Shown here: piece by piece, positions 44,501 to 52,277 of the stretch
Layout: every line of letters starts with the position of its first letter
Position numbering within the stretch: the stretch's first letter is position 1
Virus record (IMG/VR): IMGVR_UViG_3300006802_000107
Location: 1 to 58,769 of that record
Length of the DNA stretch: 58,769 nt
Direction: 5' to 3' (one strand)
From: a virus
Notes under the pieces: generated by a model
What the model saw: only the letters and a program-made list of their open reading frames with translations
Databases searched by the model: none
Told to the model about the DNA's origin: nothing
Made by a program: the position numbers and the translations under genes

Positions 44501-47376
44501 AATTCTTCAATGGGTGCGCCAGTGGTTTGCTTTTCAGTCAACTCTTGATTTAATTCTTCAAGCATTGTTGTGAGTTCGGATTCTTGTTGCGAAGCGGGTA
44601 ACATACCGCCGAATTGAAGCAAACGAGAAACGGCATCCTTTTCGTCAGCCGCCATTGTGGTTTTTGTTTTCTGTGTCTTTTTCTTCGCTTGCAGTTCCTC
44701 AGTCATGGTTTCCGTCATGCTTTGAAGAGAAGAAAGCAACTTCTGTTCATCAAACTCACCAAGACCTCGGCCCAACAAAGCAGTGTTTAATTCGGGATGC
44801 TTATCTGTAACGACACCGGGTGCCATCGGGAGAGTGTTTCTACCGTGCATAAGGTACTCAAGAATCTCCTTTGGGTCTTGTGTACCCAGTATTTTTGACG
44901 CTTGAGTAATGGCCGTCATAGCGTGATTCATATCGGGATTGGTCAACACTTGATTCTTCAACGCATTGAACGAAAAGCCACTACCACCGCCCCATCGCAT
45001 AAAATCAATGAAGTGTTCTTTGCTCTCCCCACCACTGAATGCCTCATCTCCACGAAGGAAGTCTTGAACTTTCATCAGTGATTTTTGTGCTGGTTGATGA
45101 GGGTGATTCATACGCCCGCCAAGCGTTTCAAGGAAGTGAGCCAGTTGTGCGTTCTTGTGCATATTGCTGTCCGAAGGAGATGCGCCGTAGGATGTGAAGG
45201 CACCCACATGATAGGTGGGAATAATTGTGTGTGGATATGTCAACGGTTTGAGATGGGTGCCAAACCTGTCCTTACGCTCTTTGTCCGTCATGTGGCGAAT
45301 CGTGTATTCGTAATCGGGGTTGAGTGTCGTTTTGTGTTCTGTGTAGTTGTTCTTGCCGGTTGAACCGTCCCGGTACGCTCGTTTTTTGGAATGCCCTACG
45401 GGAGAAAGCAAGTTTTGTAGCAACTCTTTTTGGTTGAAGTATGAAAAGCCCTTACCAGTAGAAACAAATTGCTGTGTGCTTGTGTTTACCTTTTTCATTT
45501 TTTCGCCAAACTCACCAATCAACTTTGTTTTTAATGGCATGAAGTGATGAGCGAGCGTTGTGTTATCGGGATTGGCATTGATGTAATTTGCACCAGCATC
45601 GCTTAGTTCTGTGAATGGCGAAAGACCGTCCTCATCAGCATGTGTGGCGTGAAGGATGTCATGGTAAGTTGCAAGCGTTATACCTGCTCCGCCCGTTTTT
45701 GCAAAGGCTGAGTCCCAAAAGCGACCGGGGCCGTAAGTGAAACCGTCACTGTGGTTTCGCCAGTAATTCGGTTTTTCCTCTGTTGGATGAGGGCCGTGTG
45801 GGGAAGTAAAAAAGGCCCGATGATTGCGAGCATCCTTGATACCAGCATGAAGTGAAGAGTTCGCCTTAGCCATGGATTCAATGTCGTCAATCAAGTCAGC
45901 GTTGACAATTGGTTCTTCCAATTTACCGTGAATTGGATGGTCGGTCATCAACTCCCGTGTCTTAGGGTCGTAGCCAGCCAAATAAAGCAAATCAGCCTTG
46001 CTCATTCGCACATCGTCAAGACTTCGCTTTCTTCCCTTTACTTTGAAGTGGCTTGCCATTGCATCTTTCATTTCGTCTTGGTCAAGTTCTCTCATTGGGT
46101 TCTTGTCCACATAAAGGCGTGGTAGAAACTTGTGATGCCCCGATATACCGTAGTTGTCTCGGATGCGTTCAAGAATAATTTCTGAGAGTGAATGACCATC
46201 AAATTCATCCATAGGCTCGTGAGCAAATCTACCCATAGCCTGTTGCAAAAACATGTTGCTTTCACCAGCAATGTAGTCGTTGTCATTGTTTTCTTGATGG
46301 TAGTGTGCATTTCGCCCCATATGTGTCATTGGACGCATAGCCCAATTCATTTCGGGAGTCATACGCATGAGGGCGTTGTATTTGAGGCGAGCAGAAGGAA
46401 ACTTTTGTCCGTTAGGTAGCGAAATCAAATCATGGTCGTCAAGACCCTTTTCACCGATATGCTCCATGATGGCTGTGCGTTCTTCGGGGTCAAACCATTC
46501 AAGGCCAAGCATGTAGCCAAGGTGCCCAAGCCGTGTTGGGTGTTCTTCATACTTGTCGCTGAGCATCATGTTGCTATCGTCATCAGCCTCCCACATGGCC
46601 GCTCGGTCAGCAAAGTGTTCTTTGCGAAGTTGCTCTTTCATCTCAGCGTTGTCCATACCTTCAGCCAGTAATTCCTCTTGACGATTCTTGTTCCGCTTTA
46701 ACCAACGGAAATAATCTCGCTCGTAGAGGTCATGCTGGTGATGAAGAAGTGTGCCGTTTGGACGGGTATCACCAAGAATGTTTACCTTCTTTCCTCCTTT
46801 TTGCTGAAACCCACCGACAAGAGGATGGTCTTTACCGAGAGTATCAAAGAATTGCTTTTCCATTTCCTTCTCGGCTTCACCATGCCCACCCAGTGCCCAA
46901 CTTCGTAGCATCTCTACATAGGCAGGCATCCCCGACACTGCGTTGGTACGAAGAAGCGGGTGGTTGACTTCGTGAAACGGGAAGTGGTGCCGCTGGTATG
47001 GATGTGTGCCGTCCTTTGGTTGGTAGTACGGCCACATTGCATGGCCGTGCTTTTTGTTTACAGGTGATTGAAGCCCGTCTTTCCATACATGGTTGGTCGG
47101 CTCGCCATGTGAGTGTTGAAGAGCGAACAAGTAGCCCATACCTTCGGGATATTTGTAATCGGTTTCACCGACTTTTACTGCATCTTTTTCTGCTTGTTCT
47201 TTATTCTTGTAAATCATCTCAGCCGTGGCTTTGAGAGATTTGAACAACGGTTCGCTTGGAGTCGTGTCAAGTGCTTCGTAGGCAAGAATGTATTCAGCCG
47301 CCGAATAAACAAGGTCAAGACCATCATCCAGTGATTTAAGCAGTTGGTTGCTACACACAAAGAAATGGTCGTTCAC
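41590..47376 (-). CDS. Giant 1928-residue head-module protein with DNA-ligase-like domain
   Basis: Most of the chain (1-1430) is an unrecognised, His/Met/Asp-rich region with a Gln/Glu/Lys coiled coil near 880-1010. From about 1435 to 1700 the order of an ATP-dependent DNA ligase is visible: SKWYDGKR near 1457-1464 (motif I is normally KxDGxR), LDAILGEEELNIIDI near 1500-1514 (motif III), DNILLRDNKSTYMRGE near 1574-1590 (motif IV), then an OB-like segment VGDIVRASITGISKK near 1660-1675. The Lys of motif I is one residue too far from DG, so adenylation may be lost. It starts at GTG 47376, with GGTGA just upstream. The place between the portal and protease genes suggests a capsid-internal or packaging-associated protein. 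Confidence 0.6.
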   Translation of the reverse strand: MNDHFFVCSNQLLKSLDDGLDLVYSAAEYILAYEALDTTPSEPLFKSLKATAEMIYKNKEQAEKDAVKVGETDYKYPEGMGYLFALQHSHGEPTNHVWKDGLQSPVNKKHGHAMWPYYQPKDGTHPYQRHHFPFHEVNHPLLRTNAVSGMPAYVEMLRSWALGGHGEAEKEMEKQFFDTLGKDHPLVGGFQQKGGKKVNILGDTRPNGTLLHHQHDLYERDYFRWLKRNKNRQEELLAEGMDNAEMKEQLRKEHFADRAAMWEADDDSNMMLSDKYEEHPTRLGHLGYMLGLEWFDPEERTAIMEHIGEKGLDDHDLISLPNGQKFPSARLKYNALMRMTPEMNWAMRPMTHMGRNAHYHQENNDNDYIAGESNMFLQQAMGRFAHEPMDEFDGHSLSEIILERIRDNYGISGHHKFLPRLYVDKNPMRELDQDEMKDAMASHFKVKGRKRSLDDVRMSKADLLYLAGYDPKTRELMTDHPIHGKLEEPIVNADLIDDIESMAKANSSLHAGIKDARNHRAFFTSPHGPHPTEEKPNYWRNHSDGFTYGPGRFWDSAFAKTGGAGITLATYHDILHATHADEDGLSPFTELSDAGANYINANPDNTTLAHHFMPLKTKLIGEFGEKMKKVNTSTQQFVSTGKGFSYFNQKELLQNLLSPVGHSKKRAYRDGSTGKNNYTEHKTTLNPDYEYTIRHMTDKERKDRFGTHLKPLTYPHTIIPTYHVGAFTSYGASPSDSNMHKNAQLAHFLETLGGRMNHPHQPAQKSLMKVQDFLRGDEAFSGGESKEHFIDFMRWGGGSGFSFNALKNQVLTNPDMNHAMTAITQASKILGTQDPKEILEYLMHGRNTLPMAPGVVTDKHPELNTALLGRGLGEFDEQKLLSSLQSMTETMTEELQAKKKTQKTKTTMAADEKDAVSRLLQFGGMLPASQQESELTTMLEELNQELTEKQTTGAPIEELQPLMAEINDTTQQLEKVQQSTQKKSKNTMWKLDATRMEQLFGGHRQTIAEVARDVLLPKYLEHDPDAFNPDEPEKFIANTHQLMRDAQRYIVSVPHSVHGVSSTNYGLQASVRDTDPAAQNPFHATIANHLSTDGIMVEGDENADKLLDKLGIQRTPVAKVKAQELIDMVGERGAPLQVSTIKNILLSGKIPNIDGLDLNHFTDEEMMNKPEEELDDHEAFYRHARENGYHQAINHFAQQTDIKAWGGHLSHGIPRAMGMKLNPQQFKDSMKAAGIGAVKGDIHGAKGFGSQSKSRKTNDTKNHLDTIIHFDPRVLEEEEGVFTPDLEIPETAGMSQYPLGIPSPAHAGLTDNFDSGAWHHGYEATPTLGAEFGDDGTIHIGSNVGTGLYHSVPEDLTAMIHGKEVAQQVYANAPPPQYPDNPHQSMNMETAETASEIPTTVAASEMTELITSLLDPDVLLSKSDDAKWSPAVRPMHRIFDLADLEHLRGFSGSWVVSKWYDGKRIIIVRSDDEITAYDENGRKKGLRKATKEALEKMNDKNYTLDAILGEEELNIIDIINYDDTNVGEMQLFERLKILRSQFDSQEPVIVPGPHDTRMTDDEGLADAVKNLKDDHDNILLRDNKSTYMRGERRHPKWIVYRDSRDFNFIILDRRGKGPYTYQLGAGPILEIEGLGNRAVEHDGEHYMDVGTAHNQRMVFKVGDIVRASITGISKKNRKNRPVYNVQVKELEGEGEGEGAASTESLDLMTKAFAPILIPHDIEISDSQIQIVLKGVDTVVYNMEEIGDVWCVHSPKSTMGDLTKTDYPVVLAESLMPFWSSVAPLMVKGLLSKQTESDVMPKKPSDKRTEEQSVGILEEDDENRLLKPNQTKKALEVIVRALDKISKERMTWTGPKGLGIDVGTPQESPRGPTQLRHESTLPDFDGEKKITDEKKEKKTERLNHIQVETDEGERLSIDYDNDQPLVSRT

Positions 47377-47388
47377 GCTATCACCGCC

Positions 47389-47535
47389 CTATTGGAGCGG
47401 TACAAATTGTGGACAAGCGTGCAAATCCATTCCGCCATGTTGCGGCAATTGACATCCTGTGCGTTCAACGCCTCCACACAGACCACAAATAACTGGTGCA
47501 CCGCTTTCACGCATTGCCGCTTTTGGGTTAGGCAT
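47389..47535 (-). CDS. 48-residue Cys-rich miniprotein
   Basis: A small frame that fills the apparent gap before the 1928-residue gene. ATG 47535 overlaps the upstream stop by one base (TGATG), and the stop TAG lies 12 bases before the GTG of the next gene. The product has CGLC at 17-20, then C28, H33, H39 and C41, a likely zinc knuckle. The coupling on one side and the tight spacing on the other make it a probable real gene. Confidence 0.55.
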   Translation of the reverse strand: MPNPKAAMRESGAPVICGLCGGVERTGCQLPQHGGMDLHACPQFVPLQ

Positions 47536-48050
47536 CAACGCCCACCCGCCGTGTCTTCTCGCTCAGCCCCTCGTCCCTCATGAGGATTCATACGAGAGCC
47601 GAGGCGTTGAGTGTCAATGGCTTCTTTGGGCTTCTTTTTCTTGGGAGCATCCTCAGTCTCAATGGTGCGTCCGTTAGTGGTAAAGTAACCACTTTTGGTT
47701 TGTCCACCCGATTCAGCGTGGAAAGAAGGATTGACATCGGTGATTTTCTCAGCCTTGAAGCCCGGTTCGGCTTTGGCCATTTTACCATGAGACTTGTTGC
47801 ATTGTGCCTTTTGCTTTTCCGAGCATTCCGAATACTTCTTACCGAAGTTCTTCATACAGTATTTATCTTTGGTAGCCATGTCAGCCTTAGCCATTTTGCC
47901 ACCGCAACCCATTTTCATACATTGGCCCATTTTGTTGAGTTTACCACCTTTACACTTTGGACAATCTTCACCTTTTAGCAATTCGTCAATTCGTTGTTCA
48001 AGTTCAATGGCCTTTGTCAAATATCCGTTTTCTACTGGTCGTGGTTTCAT
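47535..48050 (-). CDS. Lys/Cys-rich protein with multiple zinc knuckles
   Basis: A protein of 171 residues from ATG 48050, which has a GGAGGG Shine-Dalgarno six to seven bases upstream and overlaps the previous stop (ATGA); the longer form from 48098 is less likely. An N-terminal helix (TKAIELEQRIDELL) is followed by CPKCKGGKLNKMGQCMKMGC, a second Cys group (YCMKNF, ECSEKQKAQC) and a basic, disordered tail. The composition suggests a zinc-binding, nucleic-acid- or scaffold-binding protein. I know no family for it. Confidence 0.6.
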   Translation of the reverse strand: MKPRPVENGYLTKAIELEQRIDELLKGEDCPKCKGGKLNKMGQCMKMGCGGKMAKADMATKDKYCMKNFGKKYSECSEKQKAQCNKSHGKMAKAEPGFKAEKITDVNPSFHAESGGQTKSGYFTTNGRTIETEDAPKKKKPKEAIDTQRLGSRMNPHEGRGAEREDTAGGR

Positions 48051-48388
48051 TGTACACCCTCCTTTGCACCTAAAGCCAATTCGTGAATGTCTTCCCACGA
48101 CATGGCATGAATGTCCTCATTACTCATTGTGCCTATTTCGGGTGAACTCTTGAGAAGAGCACCACCTTCAAGAGCCATATCTCCCCGGAAAGGGTCAACT
48201 TGTAAGTCATTTGTGAAAGGAGTAGAGACATTGACAAGTCCCATTTTACGAAGAAGTTGTTGTGGGTTGTTGATGAGTCTTTTGAGAGCATCATTTTCAG
48301 CCTTAAGAATTGAAAGATTGGAATCCATAGACTCCATCTTATTGATGAGAACACCAATCAATTGTTCAGCATCGGATGATTCACTCAT
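48047..48388 (-). CDS. Coiled-coil protein sharing the scaffold's C-terminal motif
   Basis: A 113-residue protein with an N-terminal coiled coil (about 8-42), a short middle, and a C-terminus DIHAMSWEDIHELA. That ending matches the scaffold C-terminus DMANMGWDEVHALA in six of fourteen positions, with conservative changes at four more. The coiled coil plus shared tail suggests a second assembly factor binding the same partner, for example the capsid or portal protein. The function is inferred. Confidence 0.55.
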   Translation of the reverse strand: MSESSDAEQLIGVLINKMESMDSNLSILKAENDALKRLINNPQQLLRKMGLVNVSTPFTNDLQVDPFRGDMALEGGALLKSSPEIGTMSNEDIHAMSWEDIHELALGAKEGVQ

Positions 48389-48397
48389 TTAATCACC

Positions 48398-48748
48398 TCA
48401 AAGACGACGACCGTAGGAACCTGCGCTTCGTTTGTACTGTGGGCTGTGGCGGGAGGAAGACATAAAGCCGAGTCGCTGTCCTTCAATGGCGGGCTTAGAT
48501 GCTTCTTGTGGTTGCATTTTCAACACAGGGACACCGCCAGCAAAAATATCCCGTGGGCCTTGTGGGGTCACCACATCGGATTTAGCAATCTCTTGGTGCA
48601 AATCATCAGCCAAAAAATCGCTGAGTTTTTGTACTTCACTAAGGTGTTGCTTGGCCATTTGACCATCTCCACTTTCAAGAGCAGAAATAAATGATTTCTG
48701 TGCTTGTTCCATTTTTCGGGCCATCGGGTGCATTTTCAATAAGTCCAT
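48398..48748 (-). CDS. Small helical protein following the portal gene
   Basis: A protein of 116 residues from ATG 48748, which has AGGGAT about five bases upstream; an in-frame start at 48832 would overlap the portal gene by 38 bases and is less likely. Residues 1-60 are amphipathic helix (KMEQAQKSFISALESGDGQM), the rest is Arg/Ser-rich and ends SAGSYGRRL. It resembles small head-assembly or portal-associated proteins by position only. Confidence 0.55.
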   Translation of the reverse strand: MDLLKMHPMARKMEQAQKSFISALESGDGQMAKQHLSEVQKLSDFLADDLHQEIAKSDVVTPQGPRDIFAGGVPVLKMQPQEASKPAIEGQRLGFMSSSRHSPQYKRSAGSYGRRL

Positions 48749-48794
48749 GTTAATCCCTGCTATGTTCGCCTCATGCCTTTCGTCTTTAAGAGCA

Positions 48795-50576
48795 TTACTG
48801 TCCACGGGGGCGACGAGCATCCAAAAGTGCATTACTCAAGTTTTGTTGCATAGATGGTGCTGGCCCTCTTTGTTGTACATTCGTAAATGGTGCACCGCTA
48901 CCCATACTTCCTCGTCGTTGAGGAGTCGCTGGCCCACGGTTTCGTAATCCCACGCCTTGACCTCCGGGTTGTGGAGGTGGCATCACCTGTTGAGCGAGTT
49001 GTGGAGGCATTTGTGGGCCTCTTCCTTGCATCATAGGCATACCCGGAGGCATACCCGGAGGCATACCGGGAGGCATACCGGGAGGCATACCGGGAGGCAT
49101 ACCTCCTCCCATTGGTGGAGCACCACCCGGCGGAGCACCTTGTTGTGGTGGTTGAGGTTCGGGACGCTTGTAAGTGAAACGGATGTCTCGGTTGGCTGTG
49201 TCTTCAATGAGTTCGGGCATAAAGCCAAGTTGCGCCATGCGTTGTGCGACATTGAGTTCTTCCGAATCACGGCGTAGGCGTGTAATCTCATCTTCTTCTT
49301 CGTTGGGATAGAGCGTAAGTTTCCAATCATTGATGTCCATTTGTTTGAGAAGACGAGGGAACAGAACTTCTGTGTACACTTTTTGTCCAAACTCAACGGC
49401 TCGGTTTGTCACGAGAATCTGCATACCTTCATTGTTAAGACCGCCTTTTTTACCAGCATCCATCATGAAAACCGACGAAACACCGTAGAAAGCGGCAATG
49501 CGATTACGAATTTCATCACGCACTGCAATGTATTGCATTTCTTCCAGTGTGTCCATGAACTTAACCCAATTAACGCCACCACGACCTGTAGATGATTCAA
49601 TGCCAACCTTGGGCACATAGTGAGGGTCACGCTCCATTTTTTCGTCCACAGCCTTCCAAAATGACTTCATGGACTCCAAGTTATCTGTGGTGACTGATAC
49701 GATACCCTTTGGCATCCGTCGCTTTTGATATGCTGTGTAAATGTAATTGTCCATAGCCGTGAGTGTCATGGCTTGTCGCCACATGGTGTTGACAGGAGAG
49801 CGACCATACAGTTTAGACGCTTTGTACTTACTCACATGAAGAATTTCGCCTTCAACGAAGTATTGGGTTTTTCCGCTACCTGCCATGTTTACATAATGCA
49901 CATCGTGGAGGTCAGCACCGCACACTTCACATGTATCATCCTCAGCGTGTGTTTTGATTTGGTCACGATGAATTAAACATGTTTTGTAGCGTCCACCACG
50001 CACACCTCGCTTATCAGCAACGATACGCATGAAAATAGGGTCGCCACGCATGATTTCTTTAACACGGTAAAAAGCCACTTCTTTGCTCTTAGGGTCAATA
50101 AAATACTCCTTGACTAAAATCAAGAAAGCATCATCTACGATGTTGAGGTCAGCCTCTATTTCATTGAGTACAGTAATGAACGATTGCTCCATGCTGTTCT
50201 CTTGTTTAAGGAGCCACTTGGCGTAAGTCAATTCATCTATATCGGGTTTTCTTACAGCCCCGCCGCACTCAGCACATGTTTCCACTTCACTTTGATACTC
50301 CTCATCACACACCGTACATTTGCGTGCAAATTTCTTCTCCCAGTAGTAGCCACGACGAAACATCTCTTGGCGCAACTTGGCAAGCACTGTACGAAGAATC
50401 AGCGACTCGTTGCTTACAGCATACAACGCAGGGATGGTGATACCCTGCGCCATCACAGGCTCTTGAATACCACTTGTCCACAGCGGCATGGTTGGAGTGG
50501 GAGATTCTTTGCGACGGAAAGGCGTACCCAACGCTGAAAGAAATCGTGAAATTCTACCTTGTTCTTCAGCCATCAC
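48795..50576 (-). CDS. Portal protein with two inserted zinc knuckle sites
   Basis: The head-tail portal ring through which DNA is packaged. The portal core is clear: RTVLAKLRQEMFRRGYYW, ASKLYGRSPVNTMWRQAM, VNWVKFMDTLEEMQYIAVRD and AAFYGVSSVFM. Two metal sites are inserted: CTVC at 87-90 with CAEC at 101-104, and C200/H203 with CEVC at 216-219. I do not know portals with such sites as a common feature. The C-terminus is Pro/Gly/Met/Gln-rich, with a PGMP tandem repeat. The start is GTG 50576 or ATG 50573, both overlapping the upstream stop. At 593 residues it is somewhat long. Confidence 0.88.
   Translation of the reverse strand: MMAEEQGRISRFLSALGTPFRRKESPTPTMPLWTSGIQEPVMAQGITIPALYAVSNESLILRTVLAKLRQEMFRRGYYWEKKFARKCTVCDEEYQSEVETCAECGGAVRKPDIDELTYAKWLLKQENSMEQSFITVLNEIEADLNIVDDAFLILVKEYFIDPKSKEVAFYRVKEIMRGDPIFMRIVADKRGVRGGRYKTCLIHRDQIKTHAEDDTCEVCGADLHDVHYVNMAGSGKTQYFVEGEILHVSKYKASKLYGRSPVNTMWRQAMTLTAMDNYIYTAYQKRRMPKGIVSVTTDNLESMKSFWKAVDEKMERDPHYVPKVGIESSTGRGGVNWVKFMDTLEEMQYIAVRDEIRNRIAAFYGVSSVFMMDAGKKGGLNNEGMQILVTNRAVEFGQKVYTEVLFPRLLKQMDINDWKLTLYPNEEEDEITRLRRDSEELNVAQRMAQLGFMPELIEDTANRDIRFTYKRPEPQPPQQGAPPGGAPPMGGGMPPGMPPGMPPGMPPGMPPGMPMMQGRGPQMPPQLAQQVMPPPQPGGQGVGLRNRGPATPQRRGSMGSGAPFTNVQQRGPAPSMQQNLSNALLDARRPRGQ
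49036..49103 (-). repeat. 12-bp tandem repeat encoding PGMP units in the portal
   Basis: The plus-strand unit GGCATACCSGGA is repeated 5.7 times, giving a (PGMP)n tract near the portal C-terminus. The units differ only at one C/G position, as expected for replication slippage. Copy number may vary between related viruses. Confidence 0.9.
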
Positions 50577-51889
50577 AATCCCTCAGCGTATGTACCTATC
50601 GTGTCAGCATTTAAGCCCCACTTATCAAGAAGAGAAGCGGCTTTGTTTTTATGTTCTTTCCAATTGTTGTAGGTAACCAATTGATACAACTCAGTCTTTC
50701 GCATGGTGTCCTTCTCTTCAATGTAATTCAACACCGCTTTGGCTTGTAGTGATTTGAGTTTAAGGTGTGGAAGCACCCCTTTGAGTATTTCACGAATGTC
50801 ATTCTTTGATGAGAAAATAAGGCGATGAACGGGCTTAATGGTATTTTTTGCCAACTTTTGGTCGGACACAAGGCGACCACAACCAATCATTTTTTGCAAT
50901 TCTTCACAATGGCTGAAACCATTGTCGCCACTGGCTACAATCGTCACACGAGGGTCGCCACGCTCGGAGATGAAAATGCTTCCATCGGCATCAACAAAAC
51001 CAGCGGTGTATGCCCACATGTCTTTGATGATGAAACCATCAGTGCCTTGTTTGACAAAAGTTTGTCGTGCGCTACCTTTGTACACATCAACCTCTTCACC
51101 ATACATTTTGAGTAAAGAACTCATTTTACCGGCTGTCATGGATTTGTTAAGGGTTCCATAGCCTCTACGCACAATTTCACGACTTCCGAGAGCACCTTCC
51201 TTTTGTAAAAGGTCGGATGCGAAATGCAATGCGGCTACATCTGTCTTTTTTAACCCATCAATTTGATGCAGTGTGTTCTTCCACATCTTTTGGGCTTCTT
51301 TCTTCATGTCGTTTGCATCAACCCAGTTTTGCTGGTCGTCAGTGTTCCAATCCAACTTGTCGTTAAGGTGTTGAAGCACTGTAATTGCTTTGAGGTATTG
51401 TTGACATGATTTTTGTAAACTGATACCACGGGATTCACCAAATTTACGCAATGCTTTGAGTGAGCGGTCATCAAGTCCGATATTGCGTATGACATCCTCC
51501 ATACCATCAGCCCATGAAAGAGATTTGATGGTCAAATCAACCTCCATGGCTTTTACACGGCGTATGTCTTTGATGATGCCGTCATATTCATCCCGAAACG
51601 ATTTGTCGTGTCGGCGCATTTTGCGACACATGCGAATAATAGTGTTGGCATCGGTACCGTATTTACTTTCAAACCAGCCATCTCCGTTTTTTGCAAACCG
51701 TGATACTGCGTTGTCTTCTTTGATGACTGTATTTAAAGTCTTAAGGGGTACACTTTGTGGCTGAAAATGGGGATGTTGAGCAATACTTTTCAAAACAGTA
51801 TTGGAAAAATCATCTGCGACACGCAACGGTACATCGTACTCGTCACCGATAAACAGACTCCCCCACATATTGACCACTGGATTGACCAT
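50573..51889 (-). CDS. Helical morphogenesis protein with C-terminal LAGLIDADG domain
   Basis: A 438-residue protein directly upstream of the portal gene. The first ~290 residues are helical and unrecognised, with two short Trp/Asp-rich segments. From 291 a LAGLIDADG-type domain follows: YTAGFVDADGSI (294-305), then VTIVASGDNGFSHCEELQKM, a GCGRL beta turn, and a second helix block LPHLKLKSLQAKAVLNYI. One motif copy is seen, as in single-motif homing endonucleases that work as dimers. It ends at residue 438 without intein splicing residues. The catalytic Asp is kept. It could be a homing nuclease, a domesticated DNA-binding part, or a packaging-site cutter. Confidence 0.72.
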   Translation of the reverse strand: MVNPVVNMWGSLFIGDEYDVPLRVADDFSNTVLKSIAQHPHFQPQSVPLKTLNTVIKEDNAVSRFAKNGDGWFESKYGTDANTIIRMCRKMRRHDKSFRDEYDGIIKDIRRVKAMEVDLTIKSLSWADGMEDVIRNIGLDDRSLKALRKFGESRGISLQKSCQQYLKAITVLQHLNDKLDWNTDDQQNWVDANDMKKEAQKMWKNTLHQIDGLKKTDVAALHFASDLLQKEGALGSREIVRRGYGTLNKSMTAGKMSSLLKMYGEEVDVYKGSARQTFVKQGTDGFIIKDMWAYTAGFVDADGSIFISERGDPRVTIVASGDNGFSHCEELQKMIGCGRLVSDQKLAKNTIKPVHRLIFSSKNDIREILKGVLPHLKLKSLQAKAVLNYIEEKDTMRKTELYQLVTYNNWKEHKNKAASLLDKWGLNADTIGTYAEGL

Positions 51890-51893
51890 TCAT

Positions 51894-52277
51894 TTAATCC
51901 TTCTTCTTTTTGACACCGACTTTTTTCGGTTTGGCTGTGACCGCAATCACCATTACCATACCCTTCTTGCCTTTCATGTCTTTCTTTTTGTCTTTCATTG
52001 CTTTCACCACCGTTGGTTTGCCGCCAACGCCTTGCTTTTTTGCACGCTTGCGTTTGGTAGCGGCTTGTTTTTGACCTTCACTCATAGAGCCACTGGTCTT
52101 AGGAGTTTTACTTGATACTTTGACGGAGGGACGGCACTTTGGGTAGCCTTTGCTTCCCTTCTTCGCTTTAGAACGGCCACATGGAGGGTGTTTTCCGTCT
52201 TTGTTCTTACGGGACACATCCACCCATTTCTCCTTGAACCAACGGTTCAAGTTTTTCACGATGAGAACATCATTCAC
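51894..52277 (-). CDS. Lys-rich protein, DUF5872-like
   Basis: About 127 residues, extremely basic. It begins with LNRWFKEKWVDVSRKNKDGK, CGRSKAKKGS and YPKCRPS, then a PKTSGSMSEGQKQAATKRKR stretch and a Lys-only C-terminal tail. The W-K-E-K-W plus YPKCRP pattern matches what I remember as DUF5872, a small virus/bacteria family of unknown function. GTG 52277 is chosen (GTGA overlap, GGTGAGG upstream); another GTG at 52292 is possible. It may bind DNA or an acidic partner during packaging. The name is from memory. Confidence 0.68.
   Translation of the reverse strand: MNDVLIVKNLNRWFKEKWVDVSRKNKDGKHPPCGRSKAKKGSKGYPKCRPSVKVSSKTPKTSGSMSEGQKQAATKRKRAKKQGVGGKPTVVKAMKDKKKDMKGKKGMVMVIAVTAKPKKVGVKKKKD

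Noticed and set aside
41590-47376. Ordinary ATP-dependent DNA ligase gene
   Set aside because: Only the last quarter is ligase-like, motif I is shifted, and the gene sits among head genes with an ATG/GTG start 1430 residues upstream in the same frame.
49036-49103. Short tandem repeat that could look like a CRISPR or iteron array
   Set aside because: It is a 12-bp coding slippage repeat (PGMP units) inside the portal gene, without spacers.
50573-51889. Intein in the helical protein
   Set aside because: The LAGLIDADG region is at the chain end with no N-terminal Cys/Ser splice block and no C-terminal His-Asn before an extein.
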